Source: Candidatus Fermentibacteraceae bacterium | GTDB taxonomy: Bacteria; Fermentibacterota; Fermentibacteria; Fermentibacterales; JCC-6 | Reading direction: 5' to 3' | Length of the DNA: 64,000 nt | Assembly (NCBI GenBank): GCA_016744855.1 | Contig: JADGDO010000006.1 | Span: 76,814-140,813 of the forward strand | Shown: in pieces, positions 25,165 to 34,711 of the stretch | Layout: each line of letters begins with the position of its first letter | Position numbering within the stretch: the first letter of the stretch is position 1 | Made by a program: the position numbers and the translations under genes | Notes under the pieces: model-generated | The model's database searches: none | Told to the model about the DNA's origin: nothing | The model's input: the letters and a program-made list of their open reading frames with translations, nothing else

Positions 25165-26295
25165 TTGAAAAAGCTCTCGTTTTGCACAGGATTTGCAATT
25201 TTTGTTGTGTCAGTATTTTTAGCATGTACTCCCGATAACCCGGATATTCATGATTTACCTGATGACTCACTTCGCTGTGATACGCTTATCCTCTCAGTCA
25301 TTGACACAATCGGGGTTCTTGAGGGCTTGTCTGAAGAAATCTTTGGTGACATTGGGGATGCGTCATACAATCTATCCGGTGAAATTGCTGTTCTTGACAG
25401 GATGACTGGTTTTATTTCGTTCTTTTCTTCTGAAGGCGAGTTTATCACACGTATAGGTGGTTTGGGTGAGTCTCCATCTGAATTTCACTGGGCGACAAGT
25501 TTTGCTCCAATGTATGACGGCAAATTAATTGTTTCAGATTATTCTGGCAGAAGGCTTGTTGTTTTTGATGACTCTTTTTCCTACGAACGGGAGATTCAAG
25601 ATTTTCCTAATTCAGTTCCGTCTGGAATAAATCCTTTACCGGATGGCACTTTTACCGGTCGTGATATGGAATTGTTACAGAGTGAAGATGGAGGTATTGA
25701 GGGAGAGAACTTTATCAGACGATGGTCTCCGGATTCCACCGGCAGCATTCTAACTTATACTTCTTCACCTATGTTTGTGACCCTACTTGATGACGGGATA
25801 GATGTGAAGCCGGCATCATTTCTGACTGCAACTTCAATTGATGGGTCAGTTTACTGCTCAGTTTCTTCAGATTCAATTTTTGAGGTTACCGGTTACACAG
25901 CAGATGGTGTAGTTTTTCTTCAAATCAGTGAACCCTGGGAACGTGTTGCTAAAATGCAGAGTGAGATTGATGCAGAGGCAATGCCCACTGCGTTACAGAC
26001 AGATGATGATGGTAGCAGACCAGTAAGGGTTGAAGCTGAAGTCGATCTGTTTCATAAGGCAGTTGCCGGGCTTTCCGTAGACGACATAGGACAGATATGG
26101 GTTCGTGTCGGAAGTGAGAGCATACCTACCTTCAGAGTCTATGATTCAGCCGGTAATCTTTGTTTTGTCGCAAGATGCCCGGAGCTTCAAGATATTGGCA
26201 GGCAGATAAGGTTCCAGATGAGACATGGGGGAATCGTTGCGTGGGACCGGTCACCGGAAGATTACCCGAAAATTTATCTGATTGGTGCTCAATAG
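25165..26295 (+). CDS. 6-bladed beta-propeller lipoprotein
   Basis: A 376-residue protein with a lipobox (VSVFLAC), then repeated propeller-blade patterns: GEIAVLDRMTGFISFFSSEGEFI, GGLGESPSEF (the GxGxGPGEF-like loop of this family) and LIVSDYSGRRLVVFD. The type is common in Bacteroidota-like and related genomes as 6-bladed beta-propeller or BF3164-like lipoproteins. It is probably a periplasmic or outer-membrane binding scaffold. Same family as the genes at 49508, 50699 and 57842. TTG start. Ligand unknown. Confidence 0.75.
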   Translation: MKKLSFCTGFAIFVVSVFLACTPDNPDIHDLPDDSLRCDTLILSVIDTIGVLEGLSEEIFGDIGDASYNLSGEIAVLDRMTGFISFFSSEGEFITRIGGLGESPSEFHWATSFAPMYDGKLIVSDYSGRRLVVFDDSFSYEREIQDFPNSVPSGINPLPDGTFTGRDMELLQSEDGGIEGENFIRRWSPDSTGSILTYTSSPMFVTLLDDGIDVKPASFLTATSIDGSVYCSVSSDSIFEVTGYTADGVVFLQISEPWERVAKMQSEIDAEAMPTALQTDDDGSRPVRVEAEVDLFHKAVAGLSVDDIGQIWVRVGSESIPTFRVYDSAGNLCFVARCPELQDIGRQIRFQMRHGGIVAWDRSPEDYPKIYLIGAQ

Positions 26296-26452
26296 CCCCT
26301 TTCTGCTCGGAGCAGATTCCCTGAAGATATTGCTTTTGCCCGGTTTTGGCGTTACAATTCACTGCATACAGGCTTCTAATGCAGTCTCGGTTTTGAGTTC
26401 GCTTGATCCGGGCAAGGCCATAGGCAACTACATCTTAAACAGGGGTGATGGT

Positions 26453-26845
26453 ATGTCCAGTATTGAAAATAATTCAGTTAAGATTCTTGCTGCAGATGAC
26501 TCTAGCGATAATCGATTTCTGCTTTCTGCTTTTCTTAAAGGTTTTGATTGTGAGCTTCTTATGGTGGAGAATGGACAGGAAGCACTGGACACCTTCAAAT
26601 CGGGTGACTTCGATATAGTTCTTATGGACATGCAGATGCCTGTTTTAGATGGATTTGCCGCGACTCGGCTTATCAGACAATTTGAAGAGGAGAACAATTC
26701 CTCTCCAACTCCCATTCTTGCCCTAACTGCTTATTCTCTTCCGGAGGAGATTACAAGGTGTACCGATGCAGGATGCAACGGTCACATCTCAAAACCTGTC
26801 CGAAAGAAGAATTTGCTGCGCGCAATAGAAGACTTTGTGGAATAG
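26453..26845 (+). CDS. Stand-alone response regulator receiver
   Basis: A 130-residue single CheY-like domain. The acidic pair is in ILAADDSSDN, the phospho-acceptor Asp in DIVLMDMQMP, the Thr in LALTAYS and the Lys in HISKPVRK. ATG at 26453 after AGGGGTGATGG is preferred; the frame is open upstream to 26282 but that stretch does not resemble a domain. There is no output domain, so it acts through a partner, perhaps in a phosphorelay. No kinase gene is adjacent. Confidence 0.85.
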   Translation: MSSIENNSVKILAADDSSDNRFLLSAFLKGFDCELLMVENGQEALDTFKSGDFDIVLMDMQMPVLDGFAATRLIRQFEEENNSSPTPILALTAYSLPEEITRCTDAGCNGHISKPVRKKNLLRAIEDFVE

Positions 26846-26878
26846 AATTTGTCGTTTTACAAGAAGGAGTTTCCTAAA

Positions 26879-27280
26879 GTGAAAGCAATATCCGGGGCAG
26901 AAGCAAAGCAGGTGCTGGTTCAAGGTGCTGAATCGGTAACAGATGATGATATTCAGGAAGTAATAGCCAGAGCTGATGATATTCAGAGTATGTTTTCCAG
27001 TCAAAGCCCTCTCGGCAGGTTCATGTCTGATATGAAAGTAATGATATCTCTGACAAAGGATTTCTGGAACAAAAATTACCGCGAAGTTCCCTGGTGGACA
27101 ATTGGAGCAATCGTTTCTGCGCTTCTATATGTACTTAATCCACTTGACATTGTACCTGACGTGATTCCGTTTGTCGGGCTGCTTGATGATGCTGCAGTTA
27201 TTTCTGCCTGTCTATTCCTTGTCGAAAAGGACATCAACAGATACCGAAAATGGAAAGAGAGAATTCAGGAAGGTCGCTAA
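26879..27280 (+). CDS. YkvA/DUF1232 family membrane protein
   Basis: About 133 residues. The DUF1232 core is WWTIGAIVSALLYVLNPLDIVPD followed by VGLLDDAAVI, a hydrophobic hairpin near the C-terminus. GTG at 26879 is chosen because AAGGAG lies 9 bases upstream; a TTG at 26849 is the alternative and would add ten residues. Family function is unknown. It follows the receiver gene closely, so the two may be co-transcribed. Confidence 0.78.
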   Translation: MKAISGAEAKQVLVQGAESVTDDDIQEVIARADDIQSMFSSQSPLGRFMSDMKVMISLTKDFWNKNYREVPWWTIGAIVSALLYVLNPLDIVPDVIPFVGLLDDAAVISACLFLVEKDINRYRKWKERIQEGR

Positions 27281-27296
27281 AGAATTACTCTCTGTT

Positions 27297-27794
27297 TCAG
27301 TCTGCGGTGTTTCTTCCAAAAAACTCGCTGATCCATTGAAAATCGCAACCAGCGTTGGAAGCGGCATTCATATCGTCATCTCTGTCTCCTACAAAAAGCA
27401 CCTGCTCGGGTGTAACTTTGTATAGCTTCATCAATTCTTCAAGCATACCGGGGGCGGGTTTCCTGCAGGAGCAACCGCTGTAGGGAATATGAGGGCACAT
27501 CTTGACTGTGTCTTCGGCAGGGGAGAAACCGAATGCTGCTCTGAAGGTATCCTCCAGTAAACTCATTGCCATGTTTTCAGAGAAGTAGCCTGAGCCTACC
27601 CCACCTTGATTGCTTGCAATACCGTATCCAACTCCAGACTTGTCACCAGGTGGAACCCAGTTGAATGAAGAGAGTTTTTGTACAACATCAGGGAAAAGAG
27701 CCCATTCACCGTCTTTGTTTGGGCAAGGCTGTTTTTCAACAGTGCAGTATCTCAGAGTTCCATCAGCGTCAAAGATGATCAACTTATAATTCAT
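27297..27794 (-). CDS. HAD-IIIA phosphatase, HisB-N/GmhB-like
   Basis: A 165-residue HAD phosphatase. Motif I is FDADGTL; a Ser/Asn step is in IASNQGGVGSG; the Lys is in CRKPAPGML; motif IV is FVGDRDDDMNAA. The loop CPHIPYSGCSC holds Cys and His ligands typical of the zinc-binding GmhB/HisB-N subgroup, which dephosphorylate heptose bisphosphate or histidinol phosphate. The substrate cannot be fixed here because no heptose or histidine genes are adjacent. Convergent with the DUF1232 gene. Confidence 0.82.
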   Translation of the reverse strand: MNYKLIIFDADGTLRYCTVEKQPCPNKDGEWALFPDVVQKLSSFNWVPPGDKSGVGYGIASNQGGVGSGYFSENMAMSLLEDTFRAAFGFSPAEDTVKMCPHIPYSGCSCRKPAPGMLEELMKLYKVTPEQVLFVGDRDDDMNAASNAGCDFQWISEFFGRNTAD

Positions 27795-27982
27795 TAAGAT
27801 GCCCCATTCATTCGAACCGTAAAAGTAACCCAGGTACCCGGAGTGAAATAAATAATGCTCTATACAGGGTGTTCCTAGCGGGCGATTTCTGACCGCATTA
27901 CAGTAAAGATAATGTTTTCAGAGTCTCACACAAGAGTCATAATAACTATATTCATCCTAACCAGAAAGGAACTGCAAGTATC

Positions 27983-29660
27983 ATGGTCTATTTTATACTC
28001 TGTTTGCTATTCTCTGCAATTCTCACTCGCGCCGAAGCATCGGCTGAAATCGAGATTCTGTGTGATACACAGCTTGAAACTGTGAATTCCTTCCTATTCG
28101 GCTCAGGTGATGAAATTGATGAAGAGTTTATCCCGATGGACGATCTTTCTGAATTGATAGGTACCACAGCTGTGCCAATGCTCAGGATGGGTGGAATTGC
28201 CAACGAGTACTATGACTGGGAAGGCAATGATTACAATGGTGTGAGATACATCGATGTGGTTGACACCCTTATAATTTCCCAAAACTGCCAGACAAGCATA
28301 GATGATTTTCTACAGATGTGTGAAGAGCTTAGCATTGAGCCAGTTCTCTCTGTGAACTTTCAGCTGAATGATACCGCAAAAGCTTCCCGGCTTGTTGAAT
28401 ACTGCAACGGGGCTGCGACAACTCCCATGGGCACGATCAGGGCCCAGAGAGGTCATCCTGATCCCTACGATGTAGTTTACTGGCAGATAGGTAATGAATC
28501 CGACATCAGCGGTGCTGAGATCAATTTTGGAGGTTACCCGCTTACGTTCTACAGACATTTTGGAATCCCTTTTGATCAGTGGCACTGGAGCGACTCTTGT
28601 CGAATGCGGAGACGATACAGACTGGCTTGATATTCACTACTACCCCTGCGGGAGCTGGGATCCGACACCTCCCGATACAACAGACTATATACAGTGGCTT
28701 TCCTCTTTGGATACAGGACCCATGGCCCTTGAGAACTGGTATCTGGCGATGTGTGATTCGGTCACGGCATTCAACGGCGGCACACCCATACCTGTGGGGA
28801 TAATGGAGTACAATGCCCTTGTTGTTAGCTCCGACCCTGTCTGGTGGAACTATCTGGATGGTCTTTTCATTGCAGACTGCATGGGCCACCTTGCTCGGGT
28901 CGGATGCCCGATGGGGGGAGCTTACTCTATCTTCGAGGGCAGCCCTACAGATCCTTACACCAGCTTCGGCATGATTCGGGGTGATACTCTCTCAATCAGA
29001 GCTACCGGCTGGGTTACAAAACTTTACAATGACAACTTTTCAGGAACGGTAGTTGAAGCCACCAGTGATGCCTCCGGGGGCGGGTATGGTCTTGAGGTAC
29101 ACGCAACACTGAGAGAAGACGGCAAGCTATGTCTTATTGCTGTTAACAAGCTTCTTGATGAAGAGGTTCAGGCTAATATTTCGCTTAACGGTTTCTCATC
29201 ATCGGGCTATGCAGCTTTAATGGATATCACCAATGATGCTCCAATGGATGCACCGACAAACGGAACAACAGGAATACAGACACATGAGGGGATTTGGGGT
29301 ACCCAGACTGCATTCCAATATACTTTCCCAAGGGCTTCAGTTACCTGTCTTTTGATTTACCCTGAGGGTTCAGGTGTGATGAACCCACCCGATATCACTT
29401 CCCGGTTCAGAGTTTCACCCTCTCCTGTAACTGACAATCTGAATGTTGAATTCAATCTTACGGAAGCCACCCGTTTAGAGATTAGTCTTTTTGATTGTGC
29501 AGGCAGAGTTCAAACATCAATAATAAATGGTGAGTTTTGCTCCGGCGCACATTCAGTGAAGTGGAATAGAGGAGATATTCCCAACGGCATTTATCTGCTT
29601 CAAGTTACTGCAGAAGGCAGTTCACTTGGTTCAGAAAAAATAGTTTTAACTGGTCAGTGA
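27983..29660 (+). pseudogene. Broken glycoside hydrolase with C-terminal sorting domain
   Basis: Two frames make up one gene. The first (27983-28630) has a signal peptide and a TIM-barrel start (LRMGGIANEYYDWEGNDYNG) with a candidate acid/base Glu172 in IGNESD. The second, from about 28590, has DWLDIHYYP, a candidate nucleophile in MEYN (Glu codon at 28806), a beta-sandwich and a T9SS-like C-terminal sorting domain (FRVSPSPVTDNLN...GIYLLQV). They resemble alpha-L-arabinofuranosidase-like hydrolases. The protein jumps from FYRHFGIPF to DTDWLDIHYY, so barrel material seems missing as well as shifted, with the break near 28580-28615. Mutation or assembly error are both possible. Confidence 0.7.
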
Positions 29661-29800
29661 TTTCAACAAAGCATCTATATGCGTTTCAAACTCGGTGTTG
29701 ACTGTACTATATACAGCTGTTAATAATTGGAGAAATCCGGAATCAATATAGCATGGCATTCACTTGAATATCAAATAAAAAGAAAGCAGAATGGAGCGAT

Positions 29801-30334
29801 TTGTTTAGAAGCTTCTTGTTTATCCTCATGGCTGTTTTATTTGTCGGCTGTAATCAGGTGGTGCAGGAAGAAATAGTTAAACCAGAAGAGGTTAGTCAGA
29901 ACTCCTGGGATCTGGCAGAATTGTCAAATGAATACCGCGAAAGAACGGGGCTCCCAGCCCTCGAGTGGGATACCGATCTTTGGCGGGTTGCACTGAGGCA
30001 TAACGAAGATATGCGAAACAGATCGTTTTTCTCTCATTTTAATCCTGACGGAGAAAGCCCTTTTGATCGTTTGAGAGGGGTATACATCATCTACTACTTT
30101 GCTGGAGAGAACCTTGCTGTTGGGCAGAGATGTCCAGAGGTAGTTTTAAGTAATTGGCTGCGCAGCTATGAGCACAGGGTAAATATTGAAAGCTACTTCT
30201 ACACACATCACGCAGTTGCTTATGATTCCATAGATAATTACTGGACACATCTATTTATCAATTACGGTTACGAGAAACCTTTTCCTTTGATAAAGGATTG
30301 GAGCCTTTATTACAGAATTCCGCTCGTGGACTGA
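29801..30334 (+). CDS. CAP/SCP domain lipoprotein
   Basis: A 177-residue protein. The signal ends in a lipobox (VLFVGC). The CAP domain has LPALEWDTDLWRVALRHNEDMRNRSFFSHFNPDG and AGENLAVG; the cavity His residues are at R-H-N-E and FSHFNP. A second His lies in SYEHRVNI. Bacterial CAP proteins are secreted, and their roles (lipid binding, proteolysis or adhesion) vary. TTG start after ATGGAG. It is transcribed alone. Confidence 0.85.
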   Translation: MFRSFLFILMAVLFVGCNQVVQEEIVKPEEVSQNSWDLAELSNEYRERTGLPALEWDTDLWRVALRHNEDMRNRSFFSHFNPDGESPFDRLRGVYIIYYFAGENLAVGQRCPEVVLSNWLRSYEHRVNIESYFYTHHAVAYDSIDNYWTHLFINYGYEKPFPLIKDWSLYYRIPLVD

Positions 30335-30375
30335 AATCAGACACTGTTTTTACTGTCTTAAACCCTTGGAATGCT

Positions 30376-30987
30376 TTACCCGATAAACCCCACAAACCAT
30401 CTTTCTTTGACCGGTGCTGGATTGATGTGTCTCCATAACTCACCGGGCAAAATAATGGAGGAATTGCAATGACCGCATTTCTCGTTTCGGGAAGAACCTG
30501 AAACCTTAACAGAAGCTCCGCAATTAGGACAACTCATGTACAGATCACGAGTCAATGGTTTAGAACTGTGTGCTTCCCTTGAAACACCGATCAGTAGCTT
30601 AACCCCCTTAAAAACTGTATTGAACCATTCTGGAGGTTTTTCAACCGGCCGAGTTGCCCCACAGTCTCCGCAGGTGATAGTATCTGTACCCGAATAATCA
30701 ACCTGGATGTTGTAGTCTTTTTTGCACTCCTTGCAGTATGGTGCTAGGCGTCCATAGAAAACTGAAGTGTTGTAGGTTCCCCATATAGTGCTGTTACTTC
30801 CCTCTCCTACTTTCATATGAAGCACTGCACTTCTGGTGTCCTCAAGTAGATCAGCCCAGATTTCGGGAGTGAAGTCAATTACTTCGTCGCATCCGGGGCA
30901 GTTGAGTGTTGTAAATGGTCCGTTGACCATGACAGGTGAATCGCACCTTGGACAGGCAATGCTCATTTCAAGAATTGACCAGATCAT
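30376..30987 (-). CDS. Triple zinc-ribbon-like protein, second of a tandem pair
   Basis: About 203 residues with six CxxC motifs: CPRC/CPGC at the start, CKEC/CGDC in the middle and CPNC/CGHC near the end, giving three four-cysteine ribbons. The ends of ribbons one and three are followed by a similar IDFTPEIW or IILPGELW phrase. It is a paralogue of the gene just upstream. The ATG at 30987 lies one base after the stop of that gene, so translation is probably coupled; a TTG at 31014 is an alternative start. No signal peptide. Function unknown; nucleic-acid or protein binding is a guess. Confidence 0.7.
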   Translation of the reverse strand: MIWSILEMSIACPRCDSPVMVNGPFTTLNCPGCDEVIDFTPEIWADLLEDTRSAVLHMKVGEGSNSTIWGTYNTSVFYGRLAPYCKECKKDYNIQVDYSGTDTITCGDCGATRPVEKPPEWFNTVFKGVKLLIGVSREAHSSKPLTRDLYMSCPNCGASVKVSGSSRNEKCGHCNSSIILPGELWRHINPAPVKERWFVGFIG

Positions 30988-30988
30988 T

Positions 30989-31633
30989 CTAGGGTTTTTC
31001 TTTGCAGACAACAAACCACCTCCTTTTCCTCTTTACTGTATGAAATTTCATCCAGACAGAGTCAGGAAGGTAGACCTGTGAATTGCAGTAACCGCAGTCA
31101 ACAAACCTTGTGCTTCCGTCAACATCGAGAGCAGCTGCGCATGAAGGACATGATACAACTACAGGTTTGGAAGTATCCGGTTTCTGAAGTGATTCAGAAA
31201 CGGTTAGAGCATTAATAAGGTAATCGATTTGTGGAATTGCTTTTTTCAGCCACACCGGTGGAATCAAGACCGGATACTCCACACCGCACGAGCTGCACTT
31301 GTACTGTGAATCAACAGAGTCTGTCCATGATGGATCAAAGTCGGTCTTACACTCGTCACAATATGGCGCAAATCTGGCAAGAGAGAGGTTTCCATTATAA
31401 GTGCCCAGGATCATCGATGCGGTTCCTTGTCCCACATTCACCTCGCGCATTGCTCTGCATGCATCAGTAATGCGTTCAACCCAGTACTCTTGCTCGAATG
31501 GAATGTCAGTCTCGCAGTTACCACAGACAACAGATTCCAGTGGACCGTCCAGGGGAACAGGTCTGTCGCAGCGCGGGCACTTGATGCTGAACTCAACTCT
31601 GAAACTGAGTCTATCAATTTCCCCTCTAGACAA
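30989..31633 (-). CDS. Triple zinc-ribbon-like protein, first of a tandem pair
   Basis: 214 residues, a paralogue of the downstream gene with the same plan: CPRC/CGNC, CDEC/CSSC and CPSC/CGYC, with matching linkers (MILGTYNGN versus TIWGTYNTS; RFAPYCDEC versus RLAPYCKEC; PPVWLKK versus PPEWFNT). Only the cysteine framework and these linkers are conserved. Soluble, no signal. It is transcribed from a promoter that shares its -35 palindrome with the divergent amidohydrolase gene. Confidence 0.72.
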   Translation of the reverse strand: MSRGEIDRLSFRVEFSIKCPRCDRPVPLDGPLESVVCGNCETDIPFEQEYWVERITDACRAMREVNVGQGTASMILGTYNGNLSLARFAPYCDECKTDFDPSWTDSVDSQYKCSSCGVEYPVLIPPVWLKKAIPQIDYLINALTVSESLQKPDTSKPVVVSCPSCAAALDVDGSTRFVDCGYCNSQVYLPDSVWMKFHTVKRKRRWFVVCKEKP

Positions 31634-31674
31634 AATGTTCTCCTTTAAACAGTTAGATGGAATTTGCTAAAATT

Positions 31675-31734
31675 ATAATACTGGTCTTGGTCACATAATG
31701 TCAATTGACCGAGAAGAAGGAAAGGCTGTATTAT
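31675..31734. promoter_or_regulatory. Divergent promoters sharing a palindromic -35 region
   Basis: The palindrome GTCAATTGAC (31700-31709) provides TTGACC for the plus strand, with an 18-base spacer to TATTAT (31729-31734). It also provides TTGACA for the minus strand, with an 18-base spacer to TATTAT (complement of 31675-31680). The two polymerases could not bind at once, so the zinc-ribbon pair and the amidohydrolase may be oppositely regulated. Confidence 0.5.
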
Positions 31735-31792
31735 CCACTCAGAGAAAACTGCGCGCAGTGAAACAGGTATCTGAATCAAATCAGGAGGCATC

Positions 31793-33019
31793 ATGGAAGA
31801 GAAAAAACGAACAGTGGTTTATGCGGAGACTCTTTACGACGGCAGGAAGAAGCTTGAGAACTGCTCAATTGTTATTGAAGGAGATAAAGTAGTAGATGTT
31901 TTGCATAAGAAACTCGATGCAGATTATTCAGGTTTTGTAACCCCTGCTTTAATTGATGCACATTCCCACATTGGAATGGACAGAGATGGCGAGCCTGGAG
32001 GTGAATCCGAGCTGAACGATAAGCTCAATCAGATACTTCCAGTGAATGACCCTCTTAACAGCATCTATTTTGATGACAGAGCTTTCTCTGATGCGGTAGA
32101 CTTCGGAATTCTATACAGCTGTGTTGTTCCGGGAAGTGGCAACCTTTTCGGAGGGAAGGCCAAGGTAATCCGGAATTTTGCTCCCAACAGAAAACAAGCA
32201 GAGTTGAAGGATTACGGATACAAGATGGCTCTAGGCTTTAACCCCAGGTCGACAACTGAATGGAAGGGAGAGCGGCCCAATACGAGAATGGGTGTTTATG
32301 CCCTTCTGGAACAGAAGTTTGACGAGGTAATCAACAAGCGATGCAAGGCATTTCTGAAAAGAGAAAAGAGCCTTCACCAGCTAAAGAAAGATTCAGAGGA
32401 AAAGAAGTTTACTTCTGAAGAAATGAGCCTGCAGACTTCCTTTATCGAAAGGGAATACACGAATACGTTCACCCCGCATGATTTGGCAATACACGAGCTG
32501 CTTGATGGAAAGAAAACAGCCAAAGTGCACGTGCACAAAGAAGACGATGTTCTCTACCTCATAGAATTCGCAAAGAAATACGGTGTAAAAGTCACAGCTG
32601 AACACACATGTGATGTATTCCATGAAGATATTTTCGACGAACTGGCCAGAGCTGAAATCCCGGTAGTCTACGGACCGCTTGGTGCTGTCGCTTACAAAGT
32701 GGAGCTTAAACACGCCTACTATCGGAATGCCGGTCTTCTTATGAAATCAAATGCTTTCTACGGCCTCATGACAGATCACCCGTTTATCTGGACTCCTCTT
32801 CTTCGAGACAGCTTAAAATTCTTCCTTATCAATGGAATGGCACCCGAAGATGCAATTTCTATGATTACCTGGAAAAATGCGAAGATTCTCGGGCTGGACG
32901 ATACGCTGGGAACAGTGGAACCCGGTAAAACAGCAAGCCTTGTTGTTTGGAATAAAGACCCGTTGAATCTTGCCGCATTTCCAGGAATGGTGATGGCAGA
33001 AGGCCGGATCATCAGATAA
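31793..33019 (+). CDS. Amidohydrolase family protein
   Basis: A 408-residue metal-dependent hydrolase of the imidazolonepropionase-like group. The first metal motif is DAHSHIGMD. Later candidate ligands are H in KVHVHKED, H in TAEHTCD and D in MTDHP. The C-terminal part has the usual LGLDDTLGTVEPGKTASLVVWNKDPL that closes the composite beta domain. Substrate unknown. ATG start after CAGGAGG. Cytoplasmic. Confidence 0.85.
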   Translation: MEEKKRTVVYAETLYDGRKKLENCSIVIEGDKVVDVLHKKLDADYSGFVTPALIDAHSHIGMDRDGEPGGESELNDKLNQILPVNDPLNSIYFDDRAFSDAVDFGILYSCVVPGSGNLFGGKAKVIRNFAPNRKQAELKDYGYKMALGFNPRSTTEWKGERPNTRMGVYALLEQKFDEVINKRCKAFLKREKSLHQLKKDSEEKKFTSEEMSLQTSFIEREYTNTFTPHDLAIHELLDGKKTAKVHVHKEDDVLYLIEFAKKYGVKVTAEHTCDVFHEDIFDELARAEIPVVYGPLGAVAYKVELKHAYYRNAGLLMKSNAFYGLMTDHPFIWTPLLRDSLKFFLINGMAPEDAISMITWKNAKILGLDDTLGTVEPGKTASLVVWNKDPLNLAAFPGMVMAEGRIIR

Positions 33020-33335
33020 TTAGGGTTTGAAGCGGAAGCTATAATGCTTTACAGCGCAAAGGTAAAAGAGTATTTTAGGTACATGTAAATGCACGCATGC
33101 TGAGCATACTTACTCAATACTCTTGCACCTGGTGATTCAATTGTATCGGCACAACAACCGCCGGTTGGAAATTGAGGCCTTCAAGACTCCGTTCAGGACA
33201 CCGCTGGATACTGAAAACATATGCGTCATATATTGCAGATTAAAAAGAGGTATATAGTAATAGGATTATACGGGGCATTCAGGAATCGTTCAGGCTTAAG
33301 GATCAATACAGTATTGAATAATACAGGGGGAAACA
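33020..33335 (+). other. Intergenic region without a gene
   Basis: A 316-base gap. No open frame of note, no tRNA and no strong hairpin. Its right end holds AT-rich sequence and a small inverted repeat, CAATAC-A-GTATTG (33304-33316), which could be part of the promoter region or an operator for the gene at 33336. Confidence 0.5.
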
Positions 33336-34646
33336 ATGTTTTTATTATTTTTAGTTAACATTGCACTGATATCAACTCCTGAAGTAGGCTGGCACCATAC
33401 TGTTATAGATTCAACGGGTAGCGTTGACTTACCCGATTTCTGCCTAGATGCTGATAATTTGCCCCACATTGCCTATCAAAAGGATGGCGCTATCTGGTAT
33501 GCTCACCAAGAAGGAATTGAATGGACTTGGAGCACTGAGCTTGTCGGTGTCGGTGAAGACCCCTCAATTGATGTAATGCCTAATGGAGATCCTGTAATAG
33601 CATACTGTTCTTCCGTAAATCAGATTACTCTTGCTACAAAACATGAAGAAGAGTGGTTATACGAAATCTATTCAGATGAAACTGAAGAACTAATTCGCCC
33701 GTTAATAGCAATCTCGGAAAGCGGCATAAATCATCTAGTTTACTTCAGACTTAAAAACGATTTTCTTGATCAATTACGGTATGCAAACAATGGAGGCTCA
33801 GGTTGGAATCCGATTGGAATTGAGTTTTATAGCCTTTATTTTACCTCAACAGAGGCATCGCTTGATTTAGACTCCAACGGTTATGCAAGAGTATCTGCAC
33901 TAGAAATAGAAATTGATTGGAAGAAGGCAGATGCATACAGATTAAACCTCTATACACAAGATGCTTCTGGAGCTTTTTCAACCTCTTTAATTGCTACCAC
34001 ATATTGCCGAAAGAGGCCCGGACTGTCTGTTATTTCAAACTCTCTCGTAGGTCTCTGCTATCGCTGGGAAAACCCAGTAGGTTTAGTTTATGAGGAGTAT
34101 CCAGGTGGACAGCCAACTGAGCTTTATCAAGGTGGATGTTACTACCCAGATCTTGATTGTGATTCAGAGGGAAACCCACACGCAGTTTTCCTCTCGGCTG
34201 ACAACCCTGGCTCTTCAGTTGTTTATGCAACTAAGGAAGGTATCCATCGTTTCACAGAATTTAGTAGCACATGGTACAGACTCGATATAGAATTAGACCA
34301 ATTTGATCAACCTCATATTGTCTTTAATAATAATGACTTCTTAAACTATCTATGGTATGGTTTCCCAACCGGCATAGAAGAAGAAAGTTCACCATCCTCC
34401 CTATTGATAGCAAGCATATCACCAAGCCCGGCATCAAATGAGATTTCGATAACGATTAATCCCGGTAACGAGGGGCAATTAATTTTATCGGTATATGACC
34501 TTACCGGCAGAGCTGTGATTCAGACCACTGCAGCAGAGAATACCACAACTATTGATTTGTCAGATTTATCTCCGGGTGTGTACTGTATAAGAGCTTTTAA
34601 CGAGAATGGTTCTGACACAAGGCTCTTTACAAAAATGAGCTTCTAG
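33336..34646 (+). CDS. Secreted propeller-like protein with T9SS-like sorting domain
   Basis: A 436-residue protein. A signal-like N-terminus (FLLFLVNIALIST) is followed by repeated blade-like units (LDADNLPHIAYQKDGAIWYA; VMPNGDPVIAYCSS; SEGNPHAVFL), each with a D..G.PH.AY core. The last 80 residues form a sorting domain (SPSPASNEISI...LSVYDLTGRAV...LSPGVYCIRAF). It is a paralogue of the gene at 37974. Probably cell-surface or secreted. Ligand or substrate unknown. Confidence 0.75.
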   Translation: MFLLFLVNIALISTPEVGWHHTVIDSTGSVDLPDFCLDADNLPHIAYQKDGAIWYAHQEGIEWTWSTELVGVGEDPSIDVMPNGDPVIAYCSSVNQITLATKHEEEWLYEIYSDETEELIRPLIAISESGINHLVYFRLKNDFLDQLRYANNGGSGWNPIGIEFYSLYFTSTEASLDLDSNGYARVSALEIEIDWKKADAYRLNLYTQDASGAFSTSLIATTYCRKRPGLSVISNSLVGLCYRWENPVGLVYEEYPGGQPTELYQGGCYYPDLDCDSEGNPHAVFLSADNPGSSVVYATKEGIHRFTEFSSTWYRLDIELDQFDQPHIVFNNNDFLNYLWYGFPTGIEEESSPSSLLIASISPSPASNEISITINPGNEGQLILSVYDLTGRAVIQTTAAENTTTIDLSDLSPGVYCIRAFNENGSDTRLFTKMSF

Positions 34647-34711
34647 TTAGCCCCAGCTCCGTTTAAAATAAGATCGGAGAAGGCAAGCGGAGGTATTAAA
34701 GCTACCGGGTA

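Noticed and set aside
26282-26452. N-terminal extension of the receiver protein from an upstream ATG
   Set aside because: It does not align with any receiver feature and overlaps the previous gene; the ATG at 26453 has a better ribosome site.
31698-31892. Small plus-strand frame upstream of the amidohydrolase
   Set aside because: It lies across the predicted promoter and the start of the amidohydrolase in another frame, with no ribosome site.
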